The notes under the pieces are model-generated. The model was given only the letters and a program-made list of their open reading frames with translations. It ran no database searches and had not been told where the DNA came from. From an uncultured Pantoea sp. (GTDB lineage: Bacteria; Pseudomonadota; Gammaproteobacteria; Enterobacterales; Enterobacteriaceae): a DNA stretch of 64,000 nucleotides. The translations under genes were made by a program, and so were the position numbers. Within the stretch, counting starts at the first letter, position 1. Each line of letters starts with the position of its first letter. The stretch is from NCBI GenBank assembly GCA_913778495.1, contig CAJYVD010000034.1, forward strand, positions 124,001 through 188,000, read 5' to 3'. Below, in pieces: positions 29,065 to 38,575 of the stretch.

Positions 29065-30189
29065 TCAGAACTGGTAAACGAGGCCCAGCGCCACGACATC
29101 ATCGGTATTGATGCCAGCGGCATCCGTGAAGTTATTGTCATCCAACAGGTTGATTTGATAATCCACGTAGGTCGACATATTTTTGTTGAAGTAGTACGTC
29201 GCGCCCACATCCACATACTTTTTCAAATTCTGGTCGCCAAACCCTTGAACGTTGCCGCGTGATGACACGAACGCCAGCGACGGACGCAGCCCAAAGTCGA
29301 ACTGATACTGCGCAACCAGCTCCCAGTTGTCAGCGGTATCGGCAAAACCGTATACGCCATCGCTGCTGGTACTGTCACCAAACCGGGTCGCGTTGTAAGA
29401 GCGGGTGTACATGGCGGCAAGGTAAACATCATTCGCATCATATTTCAGGCCACCGGTATAGGCCTGCGCTTTGTCACCGCGGCCAAGAATAGTGGCGGTA
29501 CGCGGATTGTCGCCATTCTGGTTGTTGGTGCGATCGGATTGGAACGTCGCCGCACCAATGCCAAAGCCCGCGCCGAGATCGTAAGTGGTGCTCAGGCCCC
29601 AGCCATCACCGTTTTCACCCAGTACATCGCGACCGGAGCCGATGGCTTCCGTGGGATTGTCATTTTTGCCCTGATACTGCACGGCGAAGTTCCAGCCATC
29701 CACCAGCCCAAAGAAGTTGGTGTTGCGATAGGTCGCCATGCCGTTGCCACGCTGGAACATGTAGTTGTCCGCGCCGTAGGTATCGCCACCAAACTCTGGC
29801 AGCACATCGGTCCAGGCACCAATATCATAGGCCACGCCGTAGTTACGGCCGTAATCAAAGGAACCGGCATCACCGAACCGCAGCCCCGCAAAGCCAACGC
29901 GGGTATAGCTGTTTTTGGTGCCCTCGCTCTCGGACGTATTCAGCGCCGCCTGGTACTCCCACTGACCGTAGCCGGTGAGCTGGTCAGCTATCTGCGTTTC
30001 GCCTTTAAAACCAAAACGCAGATAAGATTGGTCACCGTCTGAATCAGCGTTGTCAGAAAAGTAGTGTAATCCGTCAACCTTGCCGTAAAGGTCTAATTTA
30101 TTGCCATCTTTGTTGTAGATTTCAGCTGCGCTGGCTGAACCCGCCACCAGCAACGCGGGAATCATCAGGGAGAGAACGCGACGTTTCAT
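29065..30189 (-). CDS. ompC: General porin OmpC
   Basis: Trimeric 16-stranded outer-membrane porin for small hydrophilic solutes. 374 residues starting [14 protein letters not shown] with signal cleavage after GSASA, mature N-terminus [16 protein letters not shown]. The constriction loop L3 motif [12 protein letters not shown] is present, and the chain ends with the C-terminal Phe in ALGLVYQF needed for BAM assembly. The start is ATG 30189 behind GAGGGC; a longer frame to 30228 is rejected because it precedes the signal peptide. A micF gene in the divergent position marks this as the ompC rather than ompF locus. OmpR sites lie upstream. Confidence 0.93.
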   Translation of the reverse strand: MKRRVLSLMIPALLVAGSASAAEIYNKDGNKLDLYGKVDGLHYFSDNADSDGDQSYLRFGFKGETQIADQLTGYGQWEYQAALNTSESEGTKNSYTRVGFAGLRFGDAGSFDYGRNYGVAYDIGAWTDVLPEFGGDTYGADNYMFQRGNGMATYRNTNFFGLVDGWNFAVQYQGKNDNPTEAIGSGRDVLGENGDGWGLSTTYDLGAGFGIGAATFQSDRTNNQNGDNPRTATILGRGDKAQAYTGGLKYDANDVYLAAMYTRSYNATRFGDSTSSDGVYGFADTADNWELVAQYQFDFGLRPSLAFVSSRGNVQGFGDQNLKKYVDVGATYYFNKNMSTYVDYQINLLDDNNFTDAAGINTDDVVALGLVYQF

Positions 30190-30337
30190 TTTATTGCCCT
30201 CGTAAAATGTGCCTTTTATATATGCCACTGCGAACTGAATGGATGAAATTCAGCCGGCACGCCATTGTTAATTTATACGGCGCAATAATCTATTGTGAAA
30301 ATGATACTAAATTTCCAAAAGTGTCTCCGTGTCTTTA

Positions 30338-30359
30338 ATATGTATTTCAATTTGTAAAT
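30338..30359 (-). promoter_or_regulatory. OmpR-type binding site upstream of ompC
   Basis: In the ompC direction ATTTACAAATTGAAATACAT (20 nt) matches the OmpR box pattern TTTAC-n4-TTGAAAC-like. It lies about 150 bp before the ATG and about 50 bp before a likely -10 (TAGATT/GATTAT near 30285-30292). Tandem OmpR boxes control ompC in E. coli; only this one is convincing by eye. Confidence 0.6.
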
Positions 30360-30511
30360 AAGCGGGAACTTCCTTTCAGCACGATTGATTAAAAATTATC
30401 GCACATAATGATAAGTGAAATGCAATGCACGATAAATCATCGACTTACAAAAGCCAACTTGCCGCACTGAATGATAAAACTCTGGCGCCTGGAGCGCCTA
30501 CAATTACTCCC

Positions 30512-30601
30512 GCTATCATCATTTATTTCATTATTACCTTCATTCACCCCGAATGATTTATTTACCCTGATTCCTGCCGGACTTCGCGTCCGGCTTTTTT
30601 T
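30512..30601 (+). ncRNA. micF: MicF small antisense RNA
   Basis: Hfq-dependent RNA that pairs with the ompF mRNA start and lowers OmpF. The 5' part GCTATCATCATTTATTTCAT is the conserved pairing region; a second hairpin with TTCATTC/GAATG follows. The 3' terminator is CCGGAC-TTCGC-GTCCGG followed by a run of T. A TACAAT -10 element lies at 30499-30504, eight bases before the predicted start, with no good -35, which fits activator-dependent control. Position, divergent from ompC, is the same as in E. coli. Its main target ompF lies outside the window. Confidence 0.93.
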
Positions 30602-31028
30602 GTCCACGCCCCCTGCTTCGCTTAATAGCACAGGTTGTGCTCATAATATCAGCGAAAAATTAACATGCGCTCACGGAAACAAATATCGGCTGGTTTACCG
30701 GATATCACGCCTGTAATATACGCGTCATGTGCAGGTTAATTTATGCACGAAACAAAGTAACAGGTTCTGCCACCAGACTTTTTTATCTTGGGCCGCGCTT
30801 GATTCCGCTACTCCCCCTCTTCACGCTGGCAATGGCGCTTTACGCCCCCTAAAAATTGACGCTGACGCTACCCAGGAAAGTTCTGGAAAACCGCCATCCC
30901 GCTAAAAACATCGGTAATATGCCGCGTAATTGATGTGCAATACGCCACGTGCGCGGTGACGAGATGCCGCGTAGGTGTCCATTTTAATGCTAAACTTCCT
31001 GGCTTTACTGGTTAATGAAAACCCCTCT
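30602..31028 (+). other. Intergenic region between micF and the MFS gene
   Basis: About 430 bp with no gene I can support. It should contain the promoter of the MFS gene and probably of rcsD. I see no clear operator. The MFS start is unsettled, so the last 54 bp could be coding. Confidence 0.4.
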
Positions 31029-32183
31029 ATGACATCACTGGACGCCGCACAGCGAAATGCTCTTCATCCCCGTGTCCATGCAGGCACGCGCCTTGTCTTT
31101 TTGATTGCTGGCTTAAGCATGTCAGCATGGGCACCGCTGGTGCCCTATGCCAGCGAGCGTCTGGCGCTGAGCGGTGCGTCACTTGGCGGCCTGCTGCTGT
31201 GCCTGGGCATGGGCTCACTGATAGCCATGCCGGTAACGGGCGCGCTGATTGCTCGGTTTGGCTGTCGTCAGGTGATCCTGTGCGCCAGCGTGGTGGTGCT
31301 GGCCATGCTGCCGCTATTAACGTTCGTTGATACCGTCTGGCTCATGGCCGTGACGCTCGGCGTCTTCGGCGCGGGCCTCGGCATGGTTGACGTGGCGATG
31401 AACGTCCAGGCGGTCGAAGTGGAAAAAGCGGCACGCACGCCAATGATGTCGGGCTTCCACGGATTCTTTAGCCTGGGCGGCATCCTGGGCGCTGGCACAA
31501 TCAGCCTGTTATTGAGCGTCGGCTTGACGCCCTTACAGGCCGTGGGGCTGGTAATGCTGCTGATCGCCCTTCTTTTAGTGCTGAGCCTGCCTACGCTGAT
31601 GACCGAACGTTTGCATCAGCCCGATCAGCCGTGGCTGGTGGTGCCGCGTGGTTGGGTCGCCTTTCTTGGTCTGCTCTGCTTTATTCTGTTTTTGGCCGAA
31701 GGTGCCGTGCTCGACTGGAGCGCACTGCTGTTATTACAGAGCCAGCAAATTAGCGTAGCTCACGCCGGTTTAGGGTATGCCATTTTTTCGGTGGCGATGA
31801 CGCTGGGCCGATTGACGGGCGATCGCGTGATTCAACGCTTTGGACGCTACCCGGTGATGCTTACGGGTGCCCTGACCGCAGCCGCCGGAATGACGCTTGC
31901 CGTTCTGCTGCCGTGGCCGCAAGTGGCGCTGCTGGCTTTCCTGCTGGTAGGGATAGGATTAGCCAATACGGTGCCCATGTTGTTTAATGCCGCCGGCAAC
32001 CAGCGCGAAATGCCCGCGAATCTGGCGATTTCCGCCATGACAACGCTGGGCTATGCAGGTATTCTTTCAGGCCCGGCTTTGATCGGATTGATTTCCCAGT
32101 GGCTTAGCCTGAGCGGCGCATTTTTACTTATCGCCTTGCTGCTGCTGGCCGTTGCCGCCAGCGCCCGTCTGGTAACGCGCTAA
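31029..32183 (+). CDS. MFS transporter, YbjJ-like
   Basis: Inner-membrane transporter of the major facilitator superfamily, 384 residues from the chosen start, with about 12 TM helices. The pattern of the YbjJ/FucP-like group is visible: GLSMSAWAPLVPYASERLALS in TM1, GSLIAMPVTGALIARFGCRQV (motif A), GFHGFFSLGGILGAG in TM5, and LAEGAVLDWSALLLL at TM7. Substrate unknown. No ribosome site stands out; an upstream GTG (30975) or ATG (30987) would add 18 or 14 residues. It lies 20 nt before rcsD on the same strand, so rcsD may be partly read from its promoter. In E. coli no gene stands here between micF and rcsD. Confidence 0.85.
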   Translation: MTSLDAAQRNALHPRVHAGTRLVFLIAGLSMSAWAPLVPYASERLALSGASLGGLLLCLGMGSLIAMPVTGALIARFGCRQVILCASVVVLAMLPLLTFVDTVWLMAVTLGVFGAGLGMVDVAMNVQAVEVEKAARTPMMSGFHGFFSLGGILGAGTISLLLSVGLTPLQAVGLVMLLIALLLVLSLPTLMTERLHQPDQPWLVVPRGWVAFLGLLCFILFLAEGAVLDWSALLLLQSQQISVAHAGLGYAIFSVAMTLGRLTGDRVIQRFGRYPVMLTGALTAAAGMTLAVLLPWPQVALLAFLLVGIGLANTVPMLFNAAGNQREMPANLAISAMTTLGYAGILSGPALIGLISQWLSLSGAFLLIALLLLAVAASARLVTR

Positions 32184-32203
32184 TTGCAGGATCCTGAAAC
32201 AAT

Positions 32204-34864
32204 ATGCTGCCTTACAAATTTCCGTTAACGTCCGGCAACGTTACCCGCTTTTTTGTGGTGTTCAACCTGGTCCTGTTTCTTGCGCTGGGTGCCATGGTGC
32301 ATAACAGCATCAACGCCCGTTTGACCGATAAGCGCTATGCCATGAGCGATCTCGCACGGGCCATGCAAAAGCGCATTGATGCCTATCGTTTCGCTACGTG
32401 GCAAATCTATGAAAACCTTGCTGCCAGCGCCGTCGGCTCAACGCCAAACAGCAATCTTCAGGAAACGCGTCTGCGCCCGGATGTCTACTATCTGGAAAAA
32501 ACCCGGCGTAAAACCGAAGCGCTGATCTTTGGCTCGCACGATAGCAGCACGCTGGATATGTCGATGCGCATGTCAAATTACCTCGACACGCTCTGGGGCG
32601 CCGAGAACCCGACCTGGTCCATGTATTTTCTCAACGGTCAAGACAATAGCCTGATCATGATCTCCACGCTGCCGCTGAAAGACATGGCCACGCGTTACAA
32701 AGAGAGCGCGATCACCTCGCTGGTGGACAGCCGCCGTGCCGAGATGCTGCAGCAGGCTAATGCGCTGGATGAGCGCGAAAGTTTCTCGCCGTTACGCCAC
32801 TTTAGCTGGCAGAATGACCACTATTTCACCCTGCGCACCACCTTTAATCAGCCCGGGCACCTTGCCACCGTGGTGGCGTTTGACCTGCCGGTTAACGACC
32901 TGATCCCGCGCAATATGCCGCTGGAAAACTTCCAACTGCGTCAGGAGACCGGCACGACGACATCGGGCACCAGCGACGATACCGCCAGCGAATCCACCCA
33001 TGTGTCGCTGGTGAATCCCAACCTTGAGATCGCCGCCACCTTGCCCAGCACGTCGTTGCAGCTGGTATACCGCATTCCTCTGACGGTGTTGGCTCTGGAT
33101 ACGCTGCACAATCTGTTGTGGCCGCTGTTGATTTATGTGGCGCTGGTGCTGCTGTCGATGGCGGGCATCACGCTGCTGCGCCAGCAGTCGCTGCGCCCAA
33201 ATGAAAACCAGAGCGCCGAGCTGGATTCGCTGCGTATGCTCAACGAAGAGATTGTCGCCAGCCTGCCTGTGGGGCTGCTGGTGTATGACTTCGCCACCAA
33301 CCGTACGCTGCTAAGCAACAAGATCGCCGAGCATTTGCTGCCGCACCTTAACCTGCAGAAAATTATCAATATGTCCGATCAGCACCAGGGCGTGCTGCAG
33401 GCTACTATCAACAACGAAGTCTATGAGATTCGTCACGCTCGCAGCATGCTGTCGCCGCATACCCAGCTGTTTATGATGCGCGATCAAGATCGCGAGCTGC
33501 TGGTGAATAAAAAGTTGCAGAAAGCCCAGCAGGTGCTGGATCGCAATCACCAGATGCGCCAGCAGCTGATGCACAACCTCGGTCACGCATTGAATAAACC
33601 GCTGGAGAGCATGGTGGCGCAGCTGGTGCAGCTTAGCCAGCACACTGAAGATGAAAACGTGCTGGATTTGCTGGATGAGAGCCAAGGGCTGGCGCGCCTG
33701 GTGGACGATATCGTGCTGCTGAATCGTCTGGAGGCCCATGACTGGTCGCCGGATGCCAGCGTGTTTAGCCTGCAAGAACTGCTGGATGAGATCGCGCTAG
33801 AGACGTTGCCGCTGCTGCGCCGTAAGGGACTGGCGTTGGTGATCAATAACCATCTGGCCAATGACGAGATGCGCTTTGGCGATCGTCGTGCGCTGCGCAA
33901 GGTGCTTACCACGCTTATGCACTATGCTTTGACCACCACGCGCTGGGGTAAAATTACGCTGGAGGTCAACACGCACGAAACCAAGCCGGATACCGTGCTG
34001 CTGCAATTGGTCGATACGGGTTCAGGTTTGAGCGTGGACGAGCTGGCTAACGTCGATTTCCCTTATTTAGGAGAAACGACCCAGGATCGCTATGGTCAGG
34101 CCTCAGGCATGGCCTTCTTCCTCTGCAAACAGCTGTGTAAGCAGATGGGCGGCCAGCTGGATATCACCGCCAGGCCGGATATTGGCACACGCTATCATAT
34201 CCAACTGCCGCTGACGCTTGAACAGCAAGGCGAGCAGGAAGAAAAGCTGCTGGAGGGCGTCACCGCGCTGGTGGATATCGCCGTAGAAGATGTACACAAA
34301 ATCGTCTGCCGCCATCTGGAGAACTGGGGCGCGAAGTGCCTTACTTCTGACGAACGCTTGTCTGGACAAGAACACGATGTGCTGGTGACAGACGATCCCG
34401 GCCGCCTAACGGGCTGGGCCCTGCTGCTTGCCGGTGATGAAATGGGTTACCACGCCCTGAACGATCAACAGTATCGTGTGAATTTCAATCTCAGTAGCGC
34501 ACTACTTGATGCATTACTGGGACTGATTGAAAAGCAACTTTCTCATGATCTGCTGGAGGAGAGCCGCGAAGATGAGGCTGAGACTCCACTGCTGAGCGGG
34601 GGCTATTTTCAGCTGTTTACCGAGACAGTACCGCCTGATGTGAAGAGGCTGTATACTGAGTCGGCGGAGAAGGACTACGCCTCGCTTGCTCAGACAGCGC
34701 ATCGCCTGAAAGGCGTATTCGCCATGCTAAATCTGGTTCCAGGTAAACAGCTTTGTGAAGAGTTGGAACAGCAGATTAAAGTCTGTGATGATCTGACGAT
34801 TAAAAATACCACCAGTGAAATTGACGCTTACGTCAATCAACTGCTGCAGCAAGGTAACCAATAA
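32204..34864 (+). CDS. rcsD: Rcs phosphotransfer protein RcsD
   Basis: Membrane phosphotransfer protein that relays phosphate between RcsC and RcsB in the envelope-stress (Rcs) pathway. 886 residues. TM1 (FFVVFNLVLFLALGAM), a periplasmic domain, and TM2 near residues 305-325 come first, followed by a PAS-like region and a histidine-kinase-like part that lacks the usual phospho-His (LMHNLGHALNKPLE in its place). The C-terminal HPt domain has the active His in QTAHRLKGVFAM, about residue 833. The stop is one base before the rcsB ATG. The promoter may lie in the MFS gene or be shared with it. Confidence 0.95.
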   Translation: MLPYKFPLTSGNVTRFFVVFNLVLFLALGAMVHNSINARLTDKRYAMSDLARAMQKRIDAYRFATWQIYENLAASAVGSTPNSNLQETRLRPDVYYLEKTRRKTEALIFGSHDSSTLDMSMRMSNYLDTLWGAENPTWSMYFLNGQDNSLIMISTLPLKDMATRYKESAITSLVDSRRAEMLQQANALDERESFSPLRHFSWQNDHYFTLRTTFNQPGHLATVVAFDLPVNDLIPRNMPLENFQLRQETGTTTSGTSDDTASESTHVSLVNPNLEIAATLPSTSLQLVYRIPLTVLALDTLHNLLWPLLIYVALVLLSMAGITLLRQQSLRPNENQSAELDSLRMLNEEIVASLPVGLLVYDFATNRTLLSNKIAEHLLPHLNLQKIINMSDQHQGVLQATINNEVYEIRHARSMLSPHTQLFMMRDQDRELLVNKKLQKAQQVLDRNHQMRQQLMHNLGHALNKPLESMVAQLVQLSQHTEDENVLDLLDESQGLARLVDDIVLLNRLEAHDWSPDASVFSLQELLDEIALETLPLLRRKGLALVINNHLANDEMRFGDRRALRKVLTTLMHYALTTTRWGKITLEVNTHETKPDTVLLQLVDTGSGLSVDELANVDFPYLGETTQDRYGQASGMAFFLCKQLCKQMGGQLDITARPDIGTRYHIQLPLTLEQQGEQEEKLLEGVTALVDIAVEDVHKIVCRHLENWGAKCLTSDERLSGQEHDVLVTDDPGRLTGWALLLAGDEMGYHALNDQQYRVNFNLSSALLDALLGLIEKQLSHDLLEESREDEAETPLLSGGYFQLFTETVPPDVKRLYTESAEKDYASLAQTAHRLKGVFAMLNLVPGKQLCEELEQQIKVCDDLTIKNTTSEIDAYVNQLLQQGNQ

Positions 34865-34865
34865 G

Positions 34866-35516
34866 ATGAATAACCTGAATGTAATTATTGCCGATGACCA
34901 TCCAATCGTTCTGTTCGGTATCCGTAAGTCACTGGAACAGATTGAATGGGTTAACGTTGTAGGCGAGTTCGAAGACTCGACAGCATTGATCAATAGCTTG
35001 TCCAAACTGGATGCTAACGTTCTGATTACCGATCTCTCCATGCCGGGTGAAAAATACGGCGATGGTATTACCCTGATCAAATACATCAAGCGCCACTATC
35101 CGGATCTGTCGATTATCGTTCTGACCATGAACAATAACCCGGCGATCCTCAGCGCGGTGCTGGATCTCGATATCGAAGGGATTGTGCTGAAACAGGGCGC
35201 GCCTACCGATCTGCCTAAAGCGCTGGCTGCCTTGCAGAAAGGCAAAAAATACACGCCGGAAAGCGTAGCCAAGCTGCTGGAAAAAATCAGCGCGGGTGGT
35301 TACGGAGACAAGCGTCTATCACCGAAAGAGAGTGAAGTGCTGCGCCTGTTCGCTGAAGGCTTCCTGGTAACGGAAATTGCCAAAAAGCTCAATCGCAGTA
35401 TCAAGACCATCAGTAGCCAGAAGAAATCTGCCATGATGAAACTGGGCGTGGATAACGATATCGCGCTGCTGAATTACCTTTCATCCGTCAGCGCTACCCA
35501 GGTCGACAAAGAGTAA
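34866..35516 (+). CDS. rcsB: Response regulator RcsB
   Basis: Transcription regulator of capsule, flagella, cell division and envelope genes, acting as homodimer or with RcsA and other partners. 216 residues, the exact family length. The receiver domain has the acidic pocket ADDHP, phospho-acceptor Asp56 in LITDLSMPGE, and Lys109-type LKQGA. A LuxR-type HTH follows (LSPKESEVLRLFAEGFLVTE, then KKLNRSIKTISSQKKSAMMKLG). The start is ATG 34866, one nucleotide after the rcsD stop; upstream TTG extensions into rcsD are rejected. It faces rcsC tail to tail with a terminator between. Confidence 0.97.
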   Translation: MNNLNVIIADDHPIVLFGIRKSLEQIEWVNVVGEFEDSTALINSLSKLDANVLITDLSMPGEKYGDGITLIKYIKRHYPDLSIIVLTMNNNPAILSAVLDLDIEGIVLKQGAPTDLPKALAALQKGKKYTPESVAKLLEKISAGGYGDKRLSPKESEVLRLFAEGFLVTEIAKKLNRSIKTISSQKKSAMMKLGVDNDIALLNYLSSVSATQVDKE

Positions 35517-35525
35517 AAGCGTTAC

Positions 35526-35551
35526 GGGCGCACCTGCTGCGCCCTTTTATT
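35526..35551 (+). terminator. Terminator of the rcsDB unit
   Basis: GGGCGC, 7-nt loop, GCGCCC followed by TTTTATTT, 10 nt after the rcsB stop and just before the convergent rcsC stop. Confidence 0.82.
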
Positions 35552-35560
35552 TACCGTTCT

Positions 35561-38410
35561 CTACCCTGCCCGACCTTTCCTAACCTGCGCCGCATAGCGC
35601 GCCAGCGTACTTTTCAGCACATCCAGCGTCACCGGCTTCGACAAGCAATTATCCATACCTGCATCCATACAGCGCTGTTTCTCTTCGGCCAGCGCGTTGG
35701 CCGTGACGCCAATGACCGGGAAAGCATGACCAAGCTGGCGCAGCCGCTGCGTCAGGCGATAGCCGTCCATGTTCGGCATGTTAACGTCACTCAGCACAAT
35801 ATCAATGTGATTGCGGCTGAGCACGTTAAGCGCATCAACGCCATCCTGCGCCGTTTTCGTTTGGTAGCCCAAGGTGCCAAGCTGTTCAGACAACAGCATG
35901 CGGTTGATCGGATGGTCGTCGACGATCAGGACGATAATATCGTCGTAGTTTTCCGTCTCGCGCGCGCCCGGCAGCGGCAGCGGCGTGCTGGTTTCACTGT
36001 CAACGTTCAAACGGTAAATGCGGCCCAGCAGCAGAGGCAGATCGTGTAACGTCGCGCTGCAGTGCACCCACTGGCCCGGTGCGCGTTCCTGCGGCATATC
36101 AATGTGGGTGCCGCTGATGAGGATGCGCGCGCGCACGGCTTGATCCAGCGCATCCTCATGATCGTGAATGATCACATCATCTGCTGCTGCCTCGCCTTGA
36201 TAATCCGCAACTTTGATACCCTGCTGTTGCAGCAGCCGCAGCAGGAAGCTAGCGAGATACTCATTACGCATATCCAGCCAGATGGCTTTCTCTTGCAGCC
36301 CATCCAGCAGCGGCGGCGCAGGCTGCTGTCCGGCGTAGATCGGGATGCGAACAATAAACTGGCTTCCCATGCCCGGTTCTGAATCCACCTCAATATCGCC
36401 GTCCATCATGTTGATGAGTTTTTCGCATATCGCCAAGCCCAAACCGGTGCCCTGGAAGTTGCGCTGCACGCCAGAACCGACCTGGAAGAAAGGATCAAAC
36501 AGGCGGGTGACCTCTTTCGCGGGAATGCCCACGCCCGTATCGCGCACGCGGAAGGCCAAATACCCCTCTTTGACATAAACGTGCAGGATAATGCATCCCG
36601 TGTGGGTGAACTTAATGGCGTTGTTCAGCAGGTTGGAGATCACCTGCTGCAAGCGCATGGGATCGCCCTCCATCGCCAACGGCACGTCGTTTTCCATCAG
36701 CACATACAGCGTCAGCCGTTTGCGCAGCACCAGCGACAGGTAATTACTGGCAATATGGTTCACGACTTCGCGCGGCGAGAAGGGCCGCGGTTCAATTTTC
36801 AGCTGCTCGGATTCGATTTTAGAAAAGTCGAGAATATCGCTGATGATCTTCAGCAGCAGGCTGGAGGAGTTGTTCATCGCCGTGACCAGCGACTCAACGC
36901 CTTTGGGTAAGGCCTTGGTTTGCAGCAGGTCAAGGTTGCCGATAATGCCGTAGAGCGGTGTACGCAATTCATGGCTTACTGTCGCGAGGAACATGGATTT
37001 GGATTGGCTCGCCTGCTCGGCGGCATGCGCCATCTCCTGCAACGACTGCTCCATGCGCACGCGCGCTGACACATCCACCAGCACGCAGATCGCCACGTTT
37101 TCGTTGCGGTAGCGCGAGTGCACAAAACTGATCTGCAGGTTGGTATTACTGCCGGTCAACACGTCAACGAAATTCACCTGCTGACCGCCAATCATTTCAT
37201 TCAGCCGCTGGCGATCTTCGTGCGTCAGCAGCGTCAGGTAGTTGTGCGCCAGTTCGTTACTGAGAATGTTGGTGCCGTCGCGGGTACGCAGAATACAAAT
37301 TCCCACCGGCGCTGAGGCGACAATTTTGCGGTTGAACTGCTCATGCTCTTCCAGCCGGTGCGCGCTGTCTTCAGCCGGCAGGAACATGCGACGCTCAAAG
37401 AACCACGCCAGCGTGAACAGCACCAATGCGCTCAGCAGATTCAGCAGTAGCGCATTGATCAGCAGCAGCTTTAGCTGGTCCATCAGGACATCGGTGGACA
37501 GCGACCACACCACGTTCAGATTGGACGGCGGCAGCGGTTTTTTTAACACCAGCTGGCGATAGCTGTCGAGGTAGCCGAACCAGGTGCTGTCATCCGGCAG
37601 ATCGTCGAGCGAAAAACCCGGCCCGCCGCGCCGCGAGCTGATTAGCGGGCGATAGTTCTCATCTGTCAGGGTCGCCACCACCGGTAAGCCGCCGGGCTGA
37701 ATAAACTCATCCAGACGTATATTCTGCTCAACGCCCAATAGCGCCTGCAGTTTGTTGGCGACATAAACTGGCATCAGCATGTAGAAGGTGCCGACGCCCG
37801 GCTGGGCGCTGGCGGTGATCCAATAAATGGGGTTGCGTCGCTGCTCTTCGTTGCTGCTGCGGTAATGCAGCACGCGCTCGCGCAGCGCCTTGAGGCTACG
37901 TTCGCGCTCGACGGTGTTGTTAGTGCCCAGAGTAAAATCCGCGAGGCACTGATTTTCGCCCCCGATAAAAAAGACGCGATTCAACTCATAAGCAGAGGCA
38001 AAGTTGCTTTTCCAGTAGTTAATAAAATAGCTCAGCGCGTCGAGGGAATTTCGCCAGGTCGCGCTCATCGCCGTGCAGTCGCCGTCAGAAAACAGCGGCG
38101 TAAACTGTGGCAATGTCTCTCTGCTGCCGGGAAACGCATTCAGCACGTCAAGACCCGTGCCGCCGCTCAGGCGATTCTCGGTAATGAACTTGAGCTCACG
38201 CATCATGTCCGCCGAATGGCGCACATACCACTCGGTTTGCCCGTAATTGGTGGCGAACTCCTGGCGCACCGCGTTTTCTTTCTGATGCAGCACGGTGATG
38301 ATGTAAAAGGTGGTTAAGAGCGCTCCCACCGTCCAGAGCAGCAGCGCCAGCGCACGGAATAGATAGCGCGAGATGCGAAGCGTGGTGCGAAAGGAGACCA
38401 GATATTTCAA
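35561..38410 (-). CDS. rcsC: Hybrid sensor histidine kinase RcsC
   Basis: Inner-membrane kinase/phosphatase heading the Rcs phosphorelay. 949 residues, identical in length to the E. coli protein. Two TM helices (about 20-40 and 310-335) flank a periplasmic domain. A PAS-like linker leads to the H-box FLATVSHELRTPLYG (phospho-His near 479), N-box NLLNNAIKFTHTG, G-boxes RDTGVGIP and GTGLGLAICEKL, then an RcsC ABL domain and a C-terminal receiver with Asp in IDIVLSDVNMPNMDG. The start codon is TTG at 38410 with no visible Shine-Dalgarno sequence. The internal Met used in an older, shorter E. coli model is Leu here, which supports the TTG start. Confidence 0.95.
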   Translation of the reverse strand: MKYLVSFRTTLRISRYLFRALALLLWTVGALLTTFYIITVLHQKENAVRQEFATNYGQTEWYVRHSADMMRELKFITENRLSGGTGLDVLNAFPGSRETLPQFTPLFSDGDCTAMSATWRNSLDALSYFINYWKSNFASAYELNRVFFIGGENQCLADFTLGTNNTVERERSLKALRERVLHYRSSNEEQRRNPIYWITASAQPGVGTFYMLMPVYVANKLQALLGVEQNIRLDEFIQPGGLPVVATLTDENYRPLISSRRGGPGFSLDDLPDDSTWFGYLDSYRQLVLKKPLPPSNLNVVWSLSTDVLMDQLKLLLINALLLNLLSALVLFTLAWFFERRMFLPAEDSAHRLEEHEQFNRKIVASAPVGICILRTRDGTNILSNELAHNYLTLLTHEDRQRLNEMIGGQQVNFVDVLTGSNTNLQISFVHSRYRNENVAICVLVDVSARVRMEQSLQEMAHAAEQASQSKSMFLATVSHELRTPLYGIIGNLDLLQTKALPKGVESLVTAMNNSSSLLLKIISDILDFSKIESEQLKIEPRPFSPREVVNHIASNYLSLVLRKRLTLYVLMENDVPLAMEGDPMRLQQVISNLLNNAIKFTHTGCIILHVYVKEGYLAFRVRDTGVGIPAKEVTRLFDPFFQVGSGVQRNFQGTGLGLAICEKLINMMDGDIEVDSEPGMGSQFIVRIPIYAGQQPAPPLLDGLQEKAIWLDMRNEYLASFLLRLLQQQGIKVADYQGEAAADDVIIHDHEDALDQAVRARILISGTHIDMPQERAPGQWVHCSATLHDLPLLLGRIYRLNVDSETSTPLPLPGARETENYDDIIVLIVDDHPINRMLLSEQLGTLGYQTKTAQDGVDALNVLSRNHIDIVLSDVNMPNMDGYRLTQRLRQLGHAFPVIGVTANALAEEKQRCMDAGMDNCLSKPVTLDVLKSTLARYAAQVRKGRAG

Positions 38411-38522
38411 AGGAGACTCACAGGCGATATGGGGTTAGTGGACGTGGGAAAAGTTCTCATACACTAGCTTTATCAGGGTAAAAAAGCCAGCCAGCGCCCC
38501 CGTTTGGGCCGAAAACTCAGAC

Positions 38523-38555
38523 AAAAAAACGGCAGGTCGGTTGCCCGCCCTGCCG
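38523..38555 (-). terminator. Intrinsic terminator of gyrA
   Basis: In the gyrA direction CGGCAGG, 12-nt loop, CCTGCCG, then seven T. It begins 20 nt after the gyrA stop and separates gyrA from rcsC. Confidence 0.92.
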
Positions 38556-38575
38556 CTGTGGTTTACCGCAACAGA

